NCBI RefSeq assembly: GCF_019247635.1
Contig: NZ_JAFBAR010000110.1
Location: forward strand, 1-33,349
DNA length: 33,349 bases
Direction of reading: 5' to 3'
Source of the DNA: Mycobacterium sp.
Lineage (GTDB): Bacteria; Actinomycetota; Actinomycetes; Mycobacteriales; Mycobacteriaceae
Every line of letters starts with the position of its first letter. The first letter of the stretch is position 1. Below, piece by piece: positions 19,331-27,588 of the stretch. The position numbers and the translations under genes are program-made. A model generated the notes under the pieces. That model saw only the letters and a list, made by a program, of their open reading frames with translations, made no database searches and was not told where the DNA came from.

Positions 19331-21346
19331 TCACCCGATGTGTAGCGGGTCGATCTGGACCCGCACCGGCTCGTGTGTCTGCCGGGCACTGAGCACGCTG
19401 ACACCGCGGCGCAGCGCGGCCGCCAGCGCCAGACCCTGATCGCGGCGCACCCGCACCAGCATCCTGGTCACCGGGGTGCCGGTCGGCGTGCCCGCGGGCC
19501 GTCGCACGCCGGGCGGCAGATCGACCGGGCCGAGCAGATCCGCGTCTTCGGGTAGGTGCGCCTCGTCCAGCAACGCCGCGACCGGCGCCGCGGTGCCGTC
19601 CAGCGCGGCGATGTGCACGCTGGGCGGCAGGCCCACCTCGGCGCGCGCCACCAACTCGGCCTCGGCGTGGCCCACCGGATCCCAACGGATAAGCGATTGC
19701 ACTGTGGGAATGGATGATTCGGCCACCACCGTCACCACACCGCCGTCGCCGCGGGGCCGCACCAGCGCGGCCGCGCTCATCCAGCGCCACAGCGCGTTCT
19801 CGGCCGCGCGCAGGTCTTGCCGGCCCAGCAGCGCCCAGCTGTCCAGCAACAGGGCCGCCCCGTAACCGTCCACGGCGCGCGGCTCGGCCCCCGGCGTGGC
19901 GACCACCAGCGCGGGCTTGGCGGCCACTTCCGACACGATGGCCTCGCCCGCGGAGGTGACCACGGTGGTCCCGGAGAAAGCCCGGCCCAGTTCCTCGGCG
20001 GTGCGCCGGGCCCCGAAGACCACGGCGCGCACCGCGTCCGAACCACAGCGCGTGCAGCGCAGCGCCGGGTCGACGCGGCCACACCAGCGGCAGACGGTGC
20101 CGGGCGCGGCCCGCTCGGTCAGCGACAACGGACCGCTGCAGTGCCGACACCGGGCGATCGTGCGGCAGCGCCCACACGCCAGCGACGGCACGTAACCGCG
20201 GCGCGGCACCTGCACCAGCACCGGCGCCCCGGCTTCGAGCGCGGACCGGGCGGCGCGCAGCGCGACGGAGGGCAGCCGGGCGGTGCGCGCTGCCGGGTCG
20301 CGCTCCTGGTCGTAGCCGCCGTCGTCGAGGGCGACCACCCGCGGGGTGCGCGCCCGCACTACGGGCCGCGCGGCGACGATGTCGTGCGCCCATCCGCTGC
20401 GCACCAGCGCGTGCGCTTCGGCGGTCCGGGCATAGCCACCGATCAGTGCCGCGCATCGGGCCTGGTGTGCGCGCAGCATCGCCACCTCCCGGGCGTGCGG
20501 ATACGGTGCCCGCGGCTCGGCCAGCGTGTCGTCGGCGTCGGCCCAGACCAGGACCAGGCCGAGGTCGCTCAGTGGCACGAACACCGCGCTGCGGGTGCCT
20601 ATCACCAGCCGTGCGCTGCCGCGCAGCGCGGCCAGCCAGCGCCGGTAGCGGGCCGCGGGCCCGAGGCCCGCCGACAGCGCCACCACGCTGCGCTCGTCGA
20701 TGCGGGCCGTCGCGGCGTGCCACAGCGTGTCCAGATCTCGCTGATCGGGCGCGATCGCCAGGACCGCCCGGCCGGTTCGGATGGTCTGCGCGGCGGCCTC
20801 GGCGAACCGGTCGGCCCACGATTCGCCCGGCAGCGCCTGCCAGACGGCGCGGGCGGCACGCGACTCGGCCAGGGCCGCCAGAAACTGCGCGCCGCGGCCG
20901 TAGGTCTCCCAGGCCGACGGGTCGACCGGCGCGACCGTCAGCGGGCTGGGGAGCGTCGTGGCTTCGCGCTCTACCCTGGCATGCCGGGCCGGCACCGCCA
21001 GCCGCAAGACGTCCGGGCGGGTTCCGGCGTAGCGCGCCGCGACCGCGTCGACCAGTCGGCGGATTTCCGGCGTGAGCACCGCTTCGGCCGACACCACGCG
21101 ATCGAGCCAGCCGAGCTTGCCCGTGTGATCGGTGTCGTTGCGGCGCTCCAACACAAAGCCGTCGACCAGCCGGCCGTGGAAGCGCACCCGCACCCGCACG
21201 CCGGGTTGGGCATCGTCGGACTGCTCGGCCGACACCAGGTAGTCGAACTCGCGATCCAGATGCGGCACCGACAGCATCGGCAGTACCCTAGCGATCGGCT
21301 CCACCTCGACGGGCGTGGGCAGACCACGAGATATCTTGGTGCCCAA
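19331..21346 (-). CDS. priA: PriA-like primosomal protein N' (helicase motifs degenerate)
   Basis: 671 aa from TTG 21346; an in-frame stop 9 bases upstream bounds the start, and GTG 21304 is the main alternative. The N-terminal DNA-binding part reads VARVLPMLSVPHLDREFDYLVS-like (here IARVLPMLSVPHLDREFDYL). Zinc-binding cysteines lie in LACGRCRTIARCRHCSG and CRWCGRVDPALRCTRCGS, eight in all. E. coli PriA needs GxGKT and DEEH to unwind DNA. Here the Walker A place reads WQALPGESWADRFAEA and Walker B reads LVWADADDT, so ATP-driven unwinding is unlikely. This matches actinobacterial PriA in general, so it probably loads the primosome without being a helicase. It is 6 bases downstream of the YhhN-like gene. 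Confidence 0.94.
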   Translation of the reverse strand: MGTKISRGLPTPVEVEPIARVLPMLSVPHLDREFDYLVSAEQSDDAQPGVRVRVRFHGRLVDGFVLERRNDTDHTGKLGWLDRVVSAEAVLTPEIRRLVDAVAARYAGTRPDVLRLAVPARHARVEREATTLPSPLTVAPVDPSAWETYGRGAQFLAALAESRAARAVWQALPGESWADRFAEAAAQTIRTGRAVLAIAPDQRDLDTLWHAATARIDERSVVALSAGLGPAARYRRWLAALRGSARLVIGTRSAVFVPLSDLGLVLVWADADDTLAEPRAPYPHAREVAMLRAHQARCAALIGGYARTAEAHALVRSGWAHDIVAARPVVRARTPRVVALDDGGYDQERDPAARTARLPSVALRAARSALEAGAPVLVQVPRRGYVPSLACGRCRTIARCRHCSGPLSLTERAAPGTVCRWCGRVDPALRCTRCGSDAVRAVVFGARRTAEELGRAFSGTTVVTSAGEAIVSEVAAKPALVVATPGAEPRAVDGYGAALLLDSWALLGRQDLRAAENALWRWMSAAALVRPRGDGGVVTVVAESSIPTVQSLIRWDPVGHAEAELVARAEVGLPPSVHIAALDGTAAPVAALLDEAHLPEDADLLGPVDLPPGVRRPAGTPTGTPVTRMLVRVRRDQGLALAAALRRGVSVLSARQTHEPVRVQIDPLHIG

Positions 21347-21352
21347 CGATAC

Positions 21353-22096
21353 TCAGCTGCCGTCGAAGATCACGGTGTCGTCTTCGGAGGCGGCGTCGAG
21401 GTCGCGGCCAAAGAAGAACCCGGCTGTGATCAGGATCATCGCCCCGGCGTACAACCACCAGATCGGCACGGCCAGCGCCTCGTTGCCCAGGATGAACCGG
21501 CCGATGGCGATCATGGCGTCCGACGCGGCAAAGCACCCCGCGCCCACGGCTGTCCAAATGGTCGGCAACTGCGCCAGAAACGCCACACAGACCATCAGGG
21601 TCAGCACCCCGATGTAGGCCGCCACCGGAATCTTGTCGCCGCCCAGGTGCGGCCAGAACCAGCCCAGCAAAACCACGGACACCAGACACATCAGCGTGAC
21701 GCAGGCGACGCGCACCGGCGACGGCTTGGCCCGCGGCACCAATGGCAGCAGCGCGGCCAGGAAACACAAGTGCGCCAACAGGAATGCCCCCAGCCCCAAG
21801 ATGAACGACTGCGTCCACCACGGAATCGCCAGCAACCAATCCCCGGCGGCCGAGAACAACAACGCCGGCATCAGCCACCGGCGCTCGCGGACGCTCGGAT
21901 GCGCGGTCGCGGCGAACGCCAGCAGCACCGCCATCAACGCCTTGAACACCGGCTGCAGAATCCAGTGGCCGGTCAGCGGAACGCCGGGCGGCGAACGCAA
22001 CGCGATCACGGTCAAATACACGCCATAGGCGATGCCCGCCCAACCGGCGACCACCCAGCCGCCGGCCACCATACGAGGTGCGTACGGTACCTCCAT
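21353..22096 (-). CDS. YhhN-family multi-pass membrane protein, Rv1401 orthologue
   Basis: 247 aa from ATG 22096 ([19 protein letters not shown]), or 239 aa from ATG 22072. About eight hydrophobic helices are visible, e.g. [53 protein letters not shown] and [19 protein letters not shown]. The family motifs [14 protein letters not shown] and [15 protein letters not shown], with Asp in helices, fit YhhN/TMEM86 proteins; the eukaryotic relative is a lysoplasmalogenase. Enzyme activity in mycobacteria is unproven. Its ATG overlaps the lipI ATG on the other strand (CATG), leaving no intergenic space for promoters. The acidic tail [14 protein letters not shown] follows the last helix. Confidence 0.87.
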   Translation of the reverse strand: MEVPYAPRMVAGGWVVAGWAGIAYGVYLTVIALRSPPGVPLTGHWILQPVFKALMAVLLAFAATAHPSVRERRWLMPALLFSAAGDWLLAIPWWTQSFILGLGAFLLAHLCFLAALLPLVPRAKPSPVRVACVTLMCLVSVVLLGWFWPHLGGDKIPVAAYIGVLTLMVCVAFLAQLPTIWTAVGAGCFAASDAMIAIGRFILGNEALAVPIWWLYAGAMILITAGFFFGRDLDAASEDDTVIFDGS

Positions 22097-23072
22097 GCCC
22101 AATTTGGACAAAACAGCCGAGGAAAAGCCGAGTATCGACCCCATTCTGTTGAAGGTACTGGATTCGGTTCCGTTCCGGCTATCAACGGAGGACGGAATCG
22201 ACGCGGTACGGCAACGATTGCGCGACCTGCCGCGCCGGCCGGTACATCCCGAGTTGCGCGTCGAAGACCGCACGATCGACGGGCCCGCGGGCGGAGTCCC
22301 GATCCGGATCTATTGGCCAGCAACGGAATCCGTCCCGGGCGCGGCGGCGCCGGTGTTGGTGTACTTCCACGGCGGCGGATTCGTCATGGGCGACCTCGAT
22401 ACCCACGACGGCTCCTGCCGGCAACACGCCGTGGGCGCCGACACGATAGTGGTGTCGGTCGACTACCGGCTGGCGCCCGAGCACCCCTACCCCGCCGCCG
22501 TCGAAGACGCTTGGGCCGCAACGGTATAGGTCGCCGAGCATGCTTCGGAGTTGGGCGCCGACGCCAATCGGCTGGCGGTCGCCGGGGATTCGGCGGGCGG
22601 CACCATCGCCGCCGTGGTCGCGCAACAGGCGCGTGACAACGGCGGTCCGCCGATCTGTTTCCAGCTGTTGTGGTATCCGTCCACGCTGTGGGACCAATCG
22701 CTGCCGTCGTTCACCGAGAACGCCACCGCACTGGTCCTGGACACCAAGGCCATCGCCAACTTTTCCCGTTGGTACGCCGGCGAAGTCGACCTGTCCGACC
22801 CGCCGCCGGGAATGGCCCCGGGCCGGGCGCAGAGCCTGGCCGGCCTGCCCCCCGCTTACATCGGGGTGGCCGGCTTCGACCCGCTGCGTGACGACGGCAT
22901 CCGCTACGGCGAACTGTTGGCCGCCGCCGGTGTCCCCGTCGAGGTGCACAACGCCGAGACGATGGTGCACGGCGATGTCGGCTACGCCGGCGTGGTGCCG
23001 GCCGCCACCGCCGCCGCGGATCGCGGGCTGGCGGCGCTGCGAACTGCACTGCGGCGGTCGGGCGTACGGTGA
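22095..23072 (+). pseudogene. lipI: lipI esterase interrupted by an in-frame amber codon
   Basis: A hormone-sensitive-lipase family carboxylesterase, Rv1400c orthologue, 325 codons plus stop if read through. The frame from ATG 22095 ([19 protein letters not shown]) carries the oxyanion motif FHGGGFVMGD and ends at TAG 22527-22529, codon 145, in DAWAAT-V-stop-VAEHASELG. The homologous residue is Trp (TGG) in lipH next door (RWVGEHAAELG) and, as I recall, in M. tuberculosis LipI. The same frame continues without shift and holds the nucleophile motif GDSAGG, GVAGFDPLRDDG and the VHG histidine. The N-terminal 144 aa alone lack the catalytic triad. It is a recent nonsense mutation, an error, or a readthrough; no other damage is visible. 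The stop is 4 bases before lipH. Confidence 0.88.
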
Positions 23073-23076
23073 TCGC

Positions 23077-24039
23077 ATGACTCAGCCGACCACCACTCGA
23101 CCCGGCATCGATCCCATGCTCAAGGCGCTGCTCGACGCCGTTCCACTGACCTTCACCGCGGCCGAGGGTGTCGAGGTCGCCCGTGCGCGACTCGCCCAGC
23201 TGAAGGCACCGCCGGAAATGCTTCCTGATCTGCGGATCGAGGAACGGACGGTGGAATACGACGGCCTGCGCGTGCCGGTCCGGATCTACTGGCCGCCCGT
23301 CGCGCAGCGGGACAACCTGCCCGTCGTCGTCTTCTATCACGGCGGCGGCTGGTGTCTGGGTGACCTGGACACCCACGATCCGGTCGTCCGCGCGCACGCC
23401 GTCGGCGCGGAGGCCATCGTGGTGTCCGTCGATTACCGGCTGGCCCCCGAGCATCCGTTCCCGGCCGGGATCGAGGACTGCTGGGCGGCGCTGCGCTGGG
23501 TCGGCGAGCATGCCGCCGAGCTGGGCGGCGACCCGAAACGCATCGCCGTCGCAGGTGACTCCGCGGGTGGCAACATCTCCGCGGTCATGGCGCAGCTGGC
23601 CCGCGACAACGGCGGCCCGCCGCTGGTGTTCCAGATGCTGTGGTACCCCTCCACCACAGGGAACATGTCGCTGCCATCGTTCGCCGAGAACGCCGACGCA
23701 CCGATCCTGGACCGCGACGTCATCGAGGCCTTCGTCGGCTGGTACGTGCCGGGAACGGACATCAGCAACCCTGGCGCACTGCCGGCGACCCTGGCCCCGG
23801 CCAATGCCGCCGACTTCTCGGGCCTGCCACCGGCCTTCATCGGCACCGCCGACCATGATCCGCTGCGCGACGACGGAGCCCATTACGCCGAGCTGCTGCG
23901 CGCCGCCGGGGTGCCCGTTGAGCTGTCCAACGAGCCGACGATGGTGCACGGCTACGCCAGCCTGGCCTTGGTGTCGCCGGCCGCCGCCGAAGCCACGAAC
24001 CGCGCGCTGGCCGTGCTGAAGAAGGCGCTGCATAGTTGA
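23077..24039 (+). CDS. lipH: carboxylesterase NlhH/LipH (HSL family)
   Basis: 320 aa from ATG 23077 (MTQPTTTRPGIDPMLKALL). Alpha/beta hydrolase of the hormone-sensitive-lipase group that hydrolyses short-chain esters; Rv1399c orthologue. The oxyanion motif YHGGGWCLGDLDTHD (about 88-101) is followed by the nucleophile S162 in GDSAGGN, D261 in HDPLRDD and H291 in MVHGY. The triad is complete, unlike in the neighbouring broken lipI, of which it is a tandem paralogue. It follows lipI after 4 bases and overlaps the monooxygenase start by 4 bases (TTGA), so the three genes form one transcription unit by layout. Confidence 0.96.
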   Translation: MTQPTTTRPGIDPMLKALLDAVPLTFTAAEGVEVARARLAQLKAPPEMLPDLRIEERTVEYDGLRVPVRIYWPPVAQRDNLPVVVFYHGGGWCLGDLDTHDPVVRAHAVGAEAIVVSVDYRLAPEHPFPAGIEDCWAALRWVGEHAAELGGDPKRIAVAGDSAGGNISAVMAQLARDNGGPPLVFQMLWYPSTTGNMSLPSFAENADAPILDRDVIEAFVGWYVPGTDISNPGALPATLAPANAADFSGLPPAFIGTADHDPLRDDGAHYAELLRAAGVPVELSNEPTMVHGYASLALVSPAAAEATNRALAVLKKALHS

Positions 24040-25517
24040 CCCAGATTCCGGACTATCAGGTACTGATCGTCGGCGCCGGATTCTCCGGGATCGGCGCGGC
24101 GATCAAGCTCGACGAGGCCGGATTCGGCGACTACCTCCTCGAGGCCGGCGACGGAGTCGGCGGTACCTGGCACTGGAACACCTATCCCGGTATCGCCGTT
24201 GACATTCCGTCGTTTTCCTACCAGTACTCGTTCGAGCAGAGCCCGGACTGGTCGCGGACCTACGCTCCCGGCCGCGAGCTGAAGGCCTACGCCGAGCACT
24301 GCGTCGACAAGTACGGGATCCGGTCGCGGATCCGGTTGCGCACCAAGGTGTTAAGCGCCTCGTTTGACGACGGGTGCGGTGTGTGGCGGTTGCAGACGGA
24401 CCCCGGCGGCGAGGTGACCGCGAGGTTCGTGATCAACGCCTGCGGCGTGCTGACCACGCCCAAGCTGCCCGACATCGACGGCGTGGACTCCTTCGACGGC
24501 GTCACCATGCACACGGCGCGCTGGGATCACACGCAGGACCTGGCCGGCAAGCGCGTTGCCGTCCTCGGCACCGGGGCCTCGGCGGTCCAGATCATTCCCG
24601 AGATCGCGCCAATTGTCGCGCACCTCACCGTTTTTCAGCGGACCCCGATCTGGTGCTTCCCCAAGTTCGATGTGCCGCTGCCGGCGTCCGCGCGCTGGGC
24701 GATGCGAGTTCCCGGCGGCAAAGCCATCCAACGTCTGCTCAGCCAGGCCTATGTCGAGGCGACCTTCCCCATCTCGGCGCAATATTTCACGGTGTTTCCG
24801 CTGGCGCGCTGGAGCGCGTCGATGGGACGGCGCTACCTGCGCGAGCAGGTCGACGATCCCGACGTGCGCGACCGGCTCACCCCGCGGTATGCGGTGGGCT
24901 GCAAACGGCCGGGCTTCCACAACGACTACCTGGCGACGTTTAACCGCGCCAACGTGCGACTGGTCACCGAGCCGATCGACAAGTTCACGCCGACGGCGGT
25001 AGCCACCGTTGACGGCGCGGACCACGAGATCGATGTGCTGATCCTGGCGACCGGTTTCAACGTGCTGGACACCGACGACGTTCTTACCTATCCGGTCCTC
25101 GGACGGGGCGGCCAGTCGCTGGGCCGGTTCTGGAGCGAGCACCGCACGCACGCCTACCAGGGCGTCAGTGTCCCGGGTTATCCGAACTTCTTCACCGTGT
25201 TCGGTCCGTACGGCTACGTCGGGTCGTCGTACTTCGCGCTGATCGAGACGCAGACCCACCACATCCTGCGCTGCCTGAAACGGGCGCGACGCGACGGAGC
25301 GACGCGTGTCGAGGTGTCCGAGGAGGCCAACGCCCGCTACTTCGCCGAGGTGCTCCGGCGGCGGCACCGGCAGGTATTCTGGCAGGACAGTTGTCGGCTG
25401 GCCAACAGCTACTACTTCGACAAGAACGGCGACGTCCCGTTGCGCCCGACCACCACGGTGGAGGCGTATTGGCGCAGTAAGACTTTCGACCTCGACGACT
25501 ACCGGTTCACCGGCTAG
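24036..25517 (+). CDS. Baeyer-Villiger type FAD/NADPH monooxygenase, Rv1393c-like
   Basis: 493 aa from TTG 24036, which overlaps the lipH stop (TTGA). Two dinucleotide-binding motifs are visible: GAGFSG (13-18) for FAD and GTGASA (from about 178) for NADPH. The Baeyer-Villiger fingerprint FxGxxxHxxxW(P/D) is exact: FDGVTMHTARWD at 153-164. Other family parts are GVGGTWHWNTYPGIAVD and the ATGF motif ILATGFNVLD. It should oxidise a ketone or a heteroatom; the substrate is not readable from the sequence. An ester product could be cleaved by the co-encoded LipH, a pairing known for such enzymes, but this is inference. In M. tuberculosis the orthologue lies several genes away from lipH. Confidence 0.93.
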   Translation: MTQIPDYQVLIVGAGFSGIGAAIKLDEAGFGDYLLEAGDGVGGTWHWNTYPGIAVDIPSFSYQYSFEQSPDWSRTYAPGRELKAYAEHCVDKYGIRSRIRLRTKVLSASFDDGCGVWRLQTDPGGEVTARFVINACGVLTTPKLPDIDGVDSFDGVTMHTARWDHTQDLAGKRVAVLGTGASAVQIIPEIAPIVAHLTVFQRTPIWCFPKFDVPLPASARWAMRVPGGKAIQRLLSQAYVEATFPISAQYFTVFPLARWSASMGRRYLREQVDDPDVRDRLTPRYAVGCKRPGFHNDYLATFNRANVRLVTEPIDKFTPTAVATVDGADHEIDVLILATGFNVLDTDDVLTYPVLGRGGQSLGRFWSEHRTHAYQGVSVPGYPNFFTVFGPYGYVGSSYFALIETQTHHILRCLKRARRDGATRVEVSEEANARYFAEVLRRRHRQVFWQDSCRLANSYYFDKNGDVPLRPTTTVEAYWRSKTFDLDDYRFTG

Positions 25518-25537
25518 GGCTGGGCTCGGCGACGAAC

Positions 25538-26110
25538 ATGGCGAAAGAGTTTGCACGCATCGATGACTCGCTGCGGGAGTTCATCGAGCAGCAGGCCATG
25601 TTCTTCGTCGCCACCGCTCCCTCCGAAGGCGGCCGAATCAACCTGTCCCCCAAGGGATACAGTGACACCTTCGCCGTGCTCGACGACCACACCGTCGCCT
25701 ATATCGACCTGTTCGGCAGCGGGGCCGAGACGATTGCTCACCTGCGCGACAACGGCCGCATCACCGTGATGTTCTGCTCGTTCACCCGCAACTCGCGCAT
25801 CCTGCGGTTGTACGGAACCGGACGGGTTGTTCGTCCGGACGACGACGAATTCGATAGTCTCAGAGTATATTTCGCTAACCTGCATCCGGGAGTTCGGGCC
25901 GCTGTCGTCGTCGACGTCGAACGCATCGCGGATGCCTGTGGGTACGCGGTGCCCTATTACGAACTCGTCGACGAGCGGCCGGTGCTGGACTCGCATCACG
26001 CGAAGGCGCCCGCCGAGAAGTACGCTCAGCTGATCGCCGAGCGCAACAGGCGCAGCATCGACGGCCTGCCCGCGCTGGACCCCGACCACCCGCTGCCGCC
26101 GGGCCTTTAG
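25538..26110 (+). CDS. pyridoxamine 5'-phosphate oxidase-like (split-barrel flavin) protein
   Basis: 190 aa from ATG 25538 (MAKEFARIDDSLREFIEQQAMFFVATAPSEGG). The fold pattern of FMN/F420-binding split barrels is seen: QAMFFVATA, GGRINLSPKGYSDTFAVLD, TVAYIDLFGSGAETIAHLRDNGRITVMFCSF and RILRLYGTGRVV. The C-terminal part has ACGYAVPYYEL and KYAQLIAERNRRSIDGLPAL, found in a conserved subgroup of these proteins. Cofactor and substrate cannot be told from sequence. It lies 20 bases after the monooxygenase gene on the same strand, so it is probably the last gene of the lipH unit. A long palindrome begins 15 bases after its stop. I do not recall an M. tuberculosis gene in this place. Confidence 0.88.
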   Translation: MAKEFARIDDSLREFIEQQAMFFVATAPSEGGRINLSPKGYSDTFAVLDDHTVAYIDLFGSGAETIAHLRDNGRITVMFCSFTRNSRILRLYGTGRVVRPDDDEFDSLRVYFANLHPGVRAAVVVDVERIADACGYAVPYYELVDERPVLDSHHAKAPAEKYAQLIAERNRRSIDGLPALDPDHPLPPGL

Positions 26111-26125
26111 TGGTGCGAGTTGGTG

Positions 26126-26185
26126 GCGAGCAGACGCAAAAGCACCCATTTCGTGCCGAAATGAGGTGCTTTCGCGTCTGCTCGC
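26126..26185. repeat. long palindrome between convergent genes, copy 1 (putative bidirectional terminator)
   Basis: The left arm GCGAGCAGACGCAAAAGCAC, continuing through ATTTCG to 26153, pairs with the right arm ending GCGTCTGCTCGC at 26185. The arms are about 28 bases with one mismatch and a one-base bulge around a 3-base loop. It is similar to 27505-27566. It lies between the convergent PPOX-like and diguanylate cyclase genes. No T-run follows, as is usual for mycobacterial terminators. Confidence 0.8.
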
Positions 26186-26232
26186 GGGTACCTGGCGCCG
26201 CGCGCGGGTACCTGGCGCCGCGCGCGGGTACC
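26183..26232. repeat. 20-bp tandem repeat, 2.5 copies
   Basis: CGCGGGTACCTGGCGCCGCG at 26183-26202 is repeated exactly at 26203-26222 and half again at 26223-26232. It abuts the right arm of palindrome copy 1 and ends 20 bases before the diguanylate cyclase stop. It resembles a small minisatellite. Confidence 0.8.
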
Positions 26233-26251
26233 CCGGCCCGCTCCGCTCCCC

Positions 26252-27370
26252 CTAAGCGTCCCCGCTGACGACGCGCGCCGGTGCACGTCGCGGCGCTGAA
26301 TCGGCTTGGATGCCCACGCGGCCGCCGCCGGCGCGTTTGGCGTCATACATTGCGGCGTCGGCGATTTCGATCAGCATGTCGATGACGTCGCCGCCTTCGG
26401 CGCTGACGATCGGGGTGGCGAGGCTGGCTACGCCAATGCTGGCAGTGATTTTGAAGTCGGTCGCGGCGATGGCCGCACACAACGACGTGGCGCGCGTGGT
26501 GGTCTCGGTCAGATCGCCGACCTCGGCCACGACGAACTCCTCGCCGCCGATGCGCGCAATGATGGCGGCGTCGTCAGCTATCTCTTTGGTCAGGTTGCTG
26601 ACCATGATCAACGCCGAATCGCCGACCTGGTGACCCCGAGAGTCGTTGAGCCGCTTGAAGTGGTCGAGGTCGATCATCGTTACGCAGAGGCGGCGTCCTG
26701 CCGTCGACCCGTGCGCAGCCAGCAACCGATCGGCGCGCCGGTAGAAGGCCCGACGGTTCAGCAGGCCGGTCAACGGATCGATATCGGCGCCCGCCACGTC
26801 GATGCCGAAGAAGTGCACCATGATGTGACCGGCCGATAGAGCCAGGGTTGCGACCGTCACGACGACATACACGTTCAGCGTGACTATCACGTCGCCACTG
26901 TGCTGCCAGGCGGACCACCACAGCCGCGTGGCGGTTGTGACACCGACGCACACGTTGACCGCCTGGACGTAGCCACAGTGAAAGAACGCGATGTAACCGC
27001 CTATCAGCGTGAACAATATGCAACCCACGAGACCGATAAGGGGGTCGTGGTAACTGAGACAGATCGCGGCGGTCGCGGCGTCGGCGATGAACGCATACCC
27101 GATCGCTTTGCGGCGAGTCGGCCACCGACGGGTCCACCACGTCGCCGCTATGGTCACGCAGACCACCGCGGTGATCGTGACCGTTCGGGCCAGTGGGCCG
27201 CGCGGTCCGCTGGCACTGAACAACATTGTCAGCGGCAGCAAGCAGGAAGCGATGGACGCCGCGGCGATCGTCCATCGAATTCGCGTCTCCAGGCCGCGAG
27301 CACTCAAGTACTCCGTGAGCCATGTGTACCGATCGGATTCCTGCCAGTGATCAGCCAACGCGGTCCACAC
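26252..27370 (-). CDS. membrane diguanylate cyclase (GGDEF)
   Basis: 372 aa from GTG 27370 (MWTALADHWQESDRYTWLTEYL). About six membrane helices (about 35-52, 63-80, 90-107, 110-131, 134-152, 160-183) precede a GGDEF domain from about 195: DPLTGLLNRRAFYRRAD, VTMIDLDHFKRLNDSRGHQVGD and the active-site ARIGGEEFVV with GGEEF at 275-279. These are the catalytic features for making c-di-GMP from two GTP. The RxxD inhibitory site expected five residues before GGEEF is not present (the region reads EIADDAAIIARIGGEEF). No EAL domain is fused. The product is a probable membrane sensor of unknown signal. A similar palindrome lies beyond each end of the gene, which stands apart from the orientation and function of its neighbours. 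Confidence 0.93.
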   Translation of the reverse strand: MWTALADHWQESDRYTWLTEYLSARGLETRIRWTIAAASIASCLLPLTMLFSASGPRGPLARTVTITAVVCVTIAATWWTRRWPTRRKAIGYAFIADAATAAICLSYHDPLIGLVGCILFTLIGGYIAFFHCGYVQAVNVCVGVTTATRLWWSAWQHSGDVIVTLNVYVVVTVATLALSAGHIMVHFFGIDVAGADIDPLTGLLNRRAFYRRADRLLAAHGSTAGRRLCVTMIDLDHFKRLNDSRGHQVGDSALIMVSNLTKEIADDAAIIARIGGEEFVVAEVGDLTETTTRATSLCAAIAATDFKITASIGVASLATPIVSAEGGDVIDMLIEIADAAMYDAKRAGGGRVGIQADSAPRRAPARVVSGDA

Positions 27371-27504
27371 TGCTGGGCCCCCCGCCCCACGAGTCCCACG
27401 CTTAACTACCTAGCGGTGGGCCTGAACGAAACAGTACGGCTAACAATGTATCTCCGAGCAGGGGTTTCGACACGGCGTTTGGCGGTCCCTGGTAACGCAA
27501 CCCT

Positions 27505-27566
27505 CGCCAGCAGACGCAAAAGCACCACATTTCGGTACGAAATGGGTGCTTTTGCGTCTGTTCGCG
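27505..27566. repeat. long palindrome downstream of metK, copy 2 (putative terminator)
   Basis: The core CAGACGCAAAAGCACC followed by CATTTCG (27511-27534) pairs with CGAAATG and GGTGCTTTTGCGTCTG (27538-27560) around a 3-base loop; the outer bases CGC/GCG extend it. It is 23 bases beyond the metK stop and upstream of the diguanylate cyclase. It shares nearly all of its core with copy 1 at 26126-26185. Confidence 0.8.
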
Positions 27567-27588
27567 CAACCTACAGGGCGCGCGCGAC

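Noticed and set aside
21288..22043. 251-codon frame overlapping the YhhN-like gene
   Set aside because: Alternative frame of the same strand; the membrane-helix pattern and family motifs are in the frame that ends at 21353.
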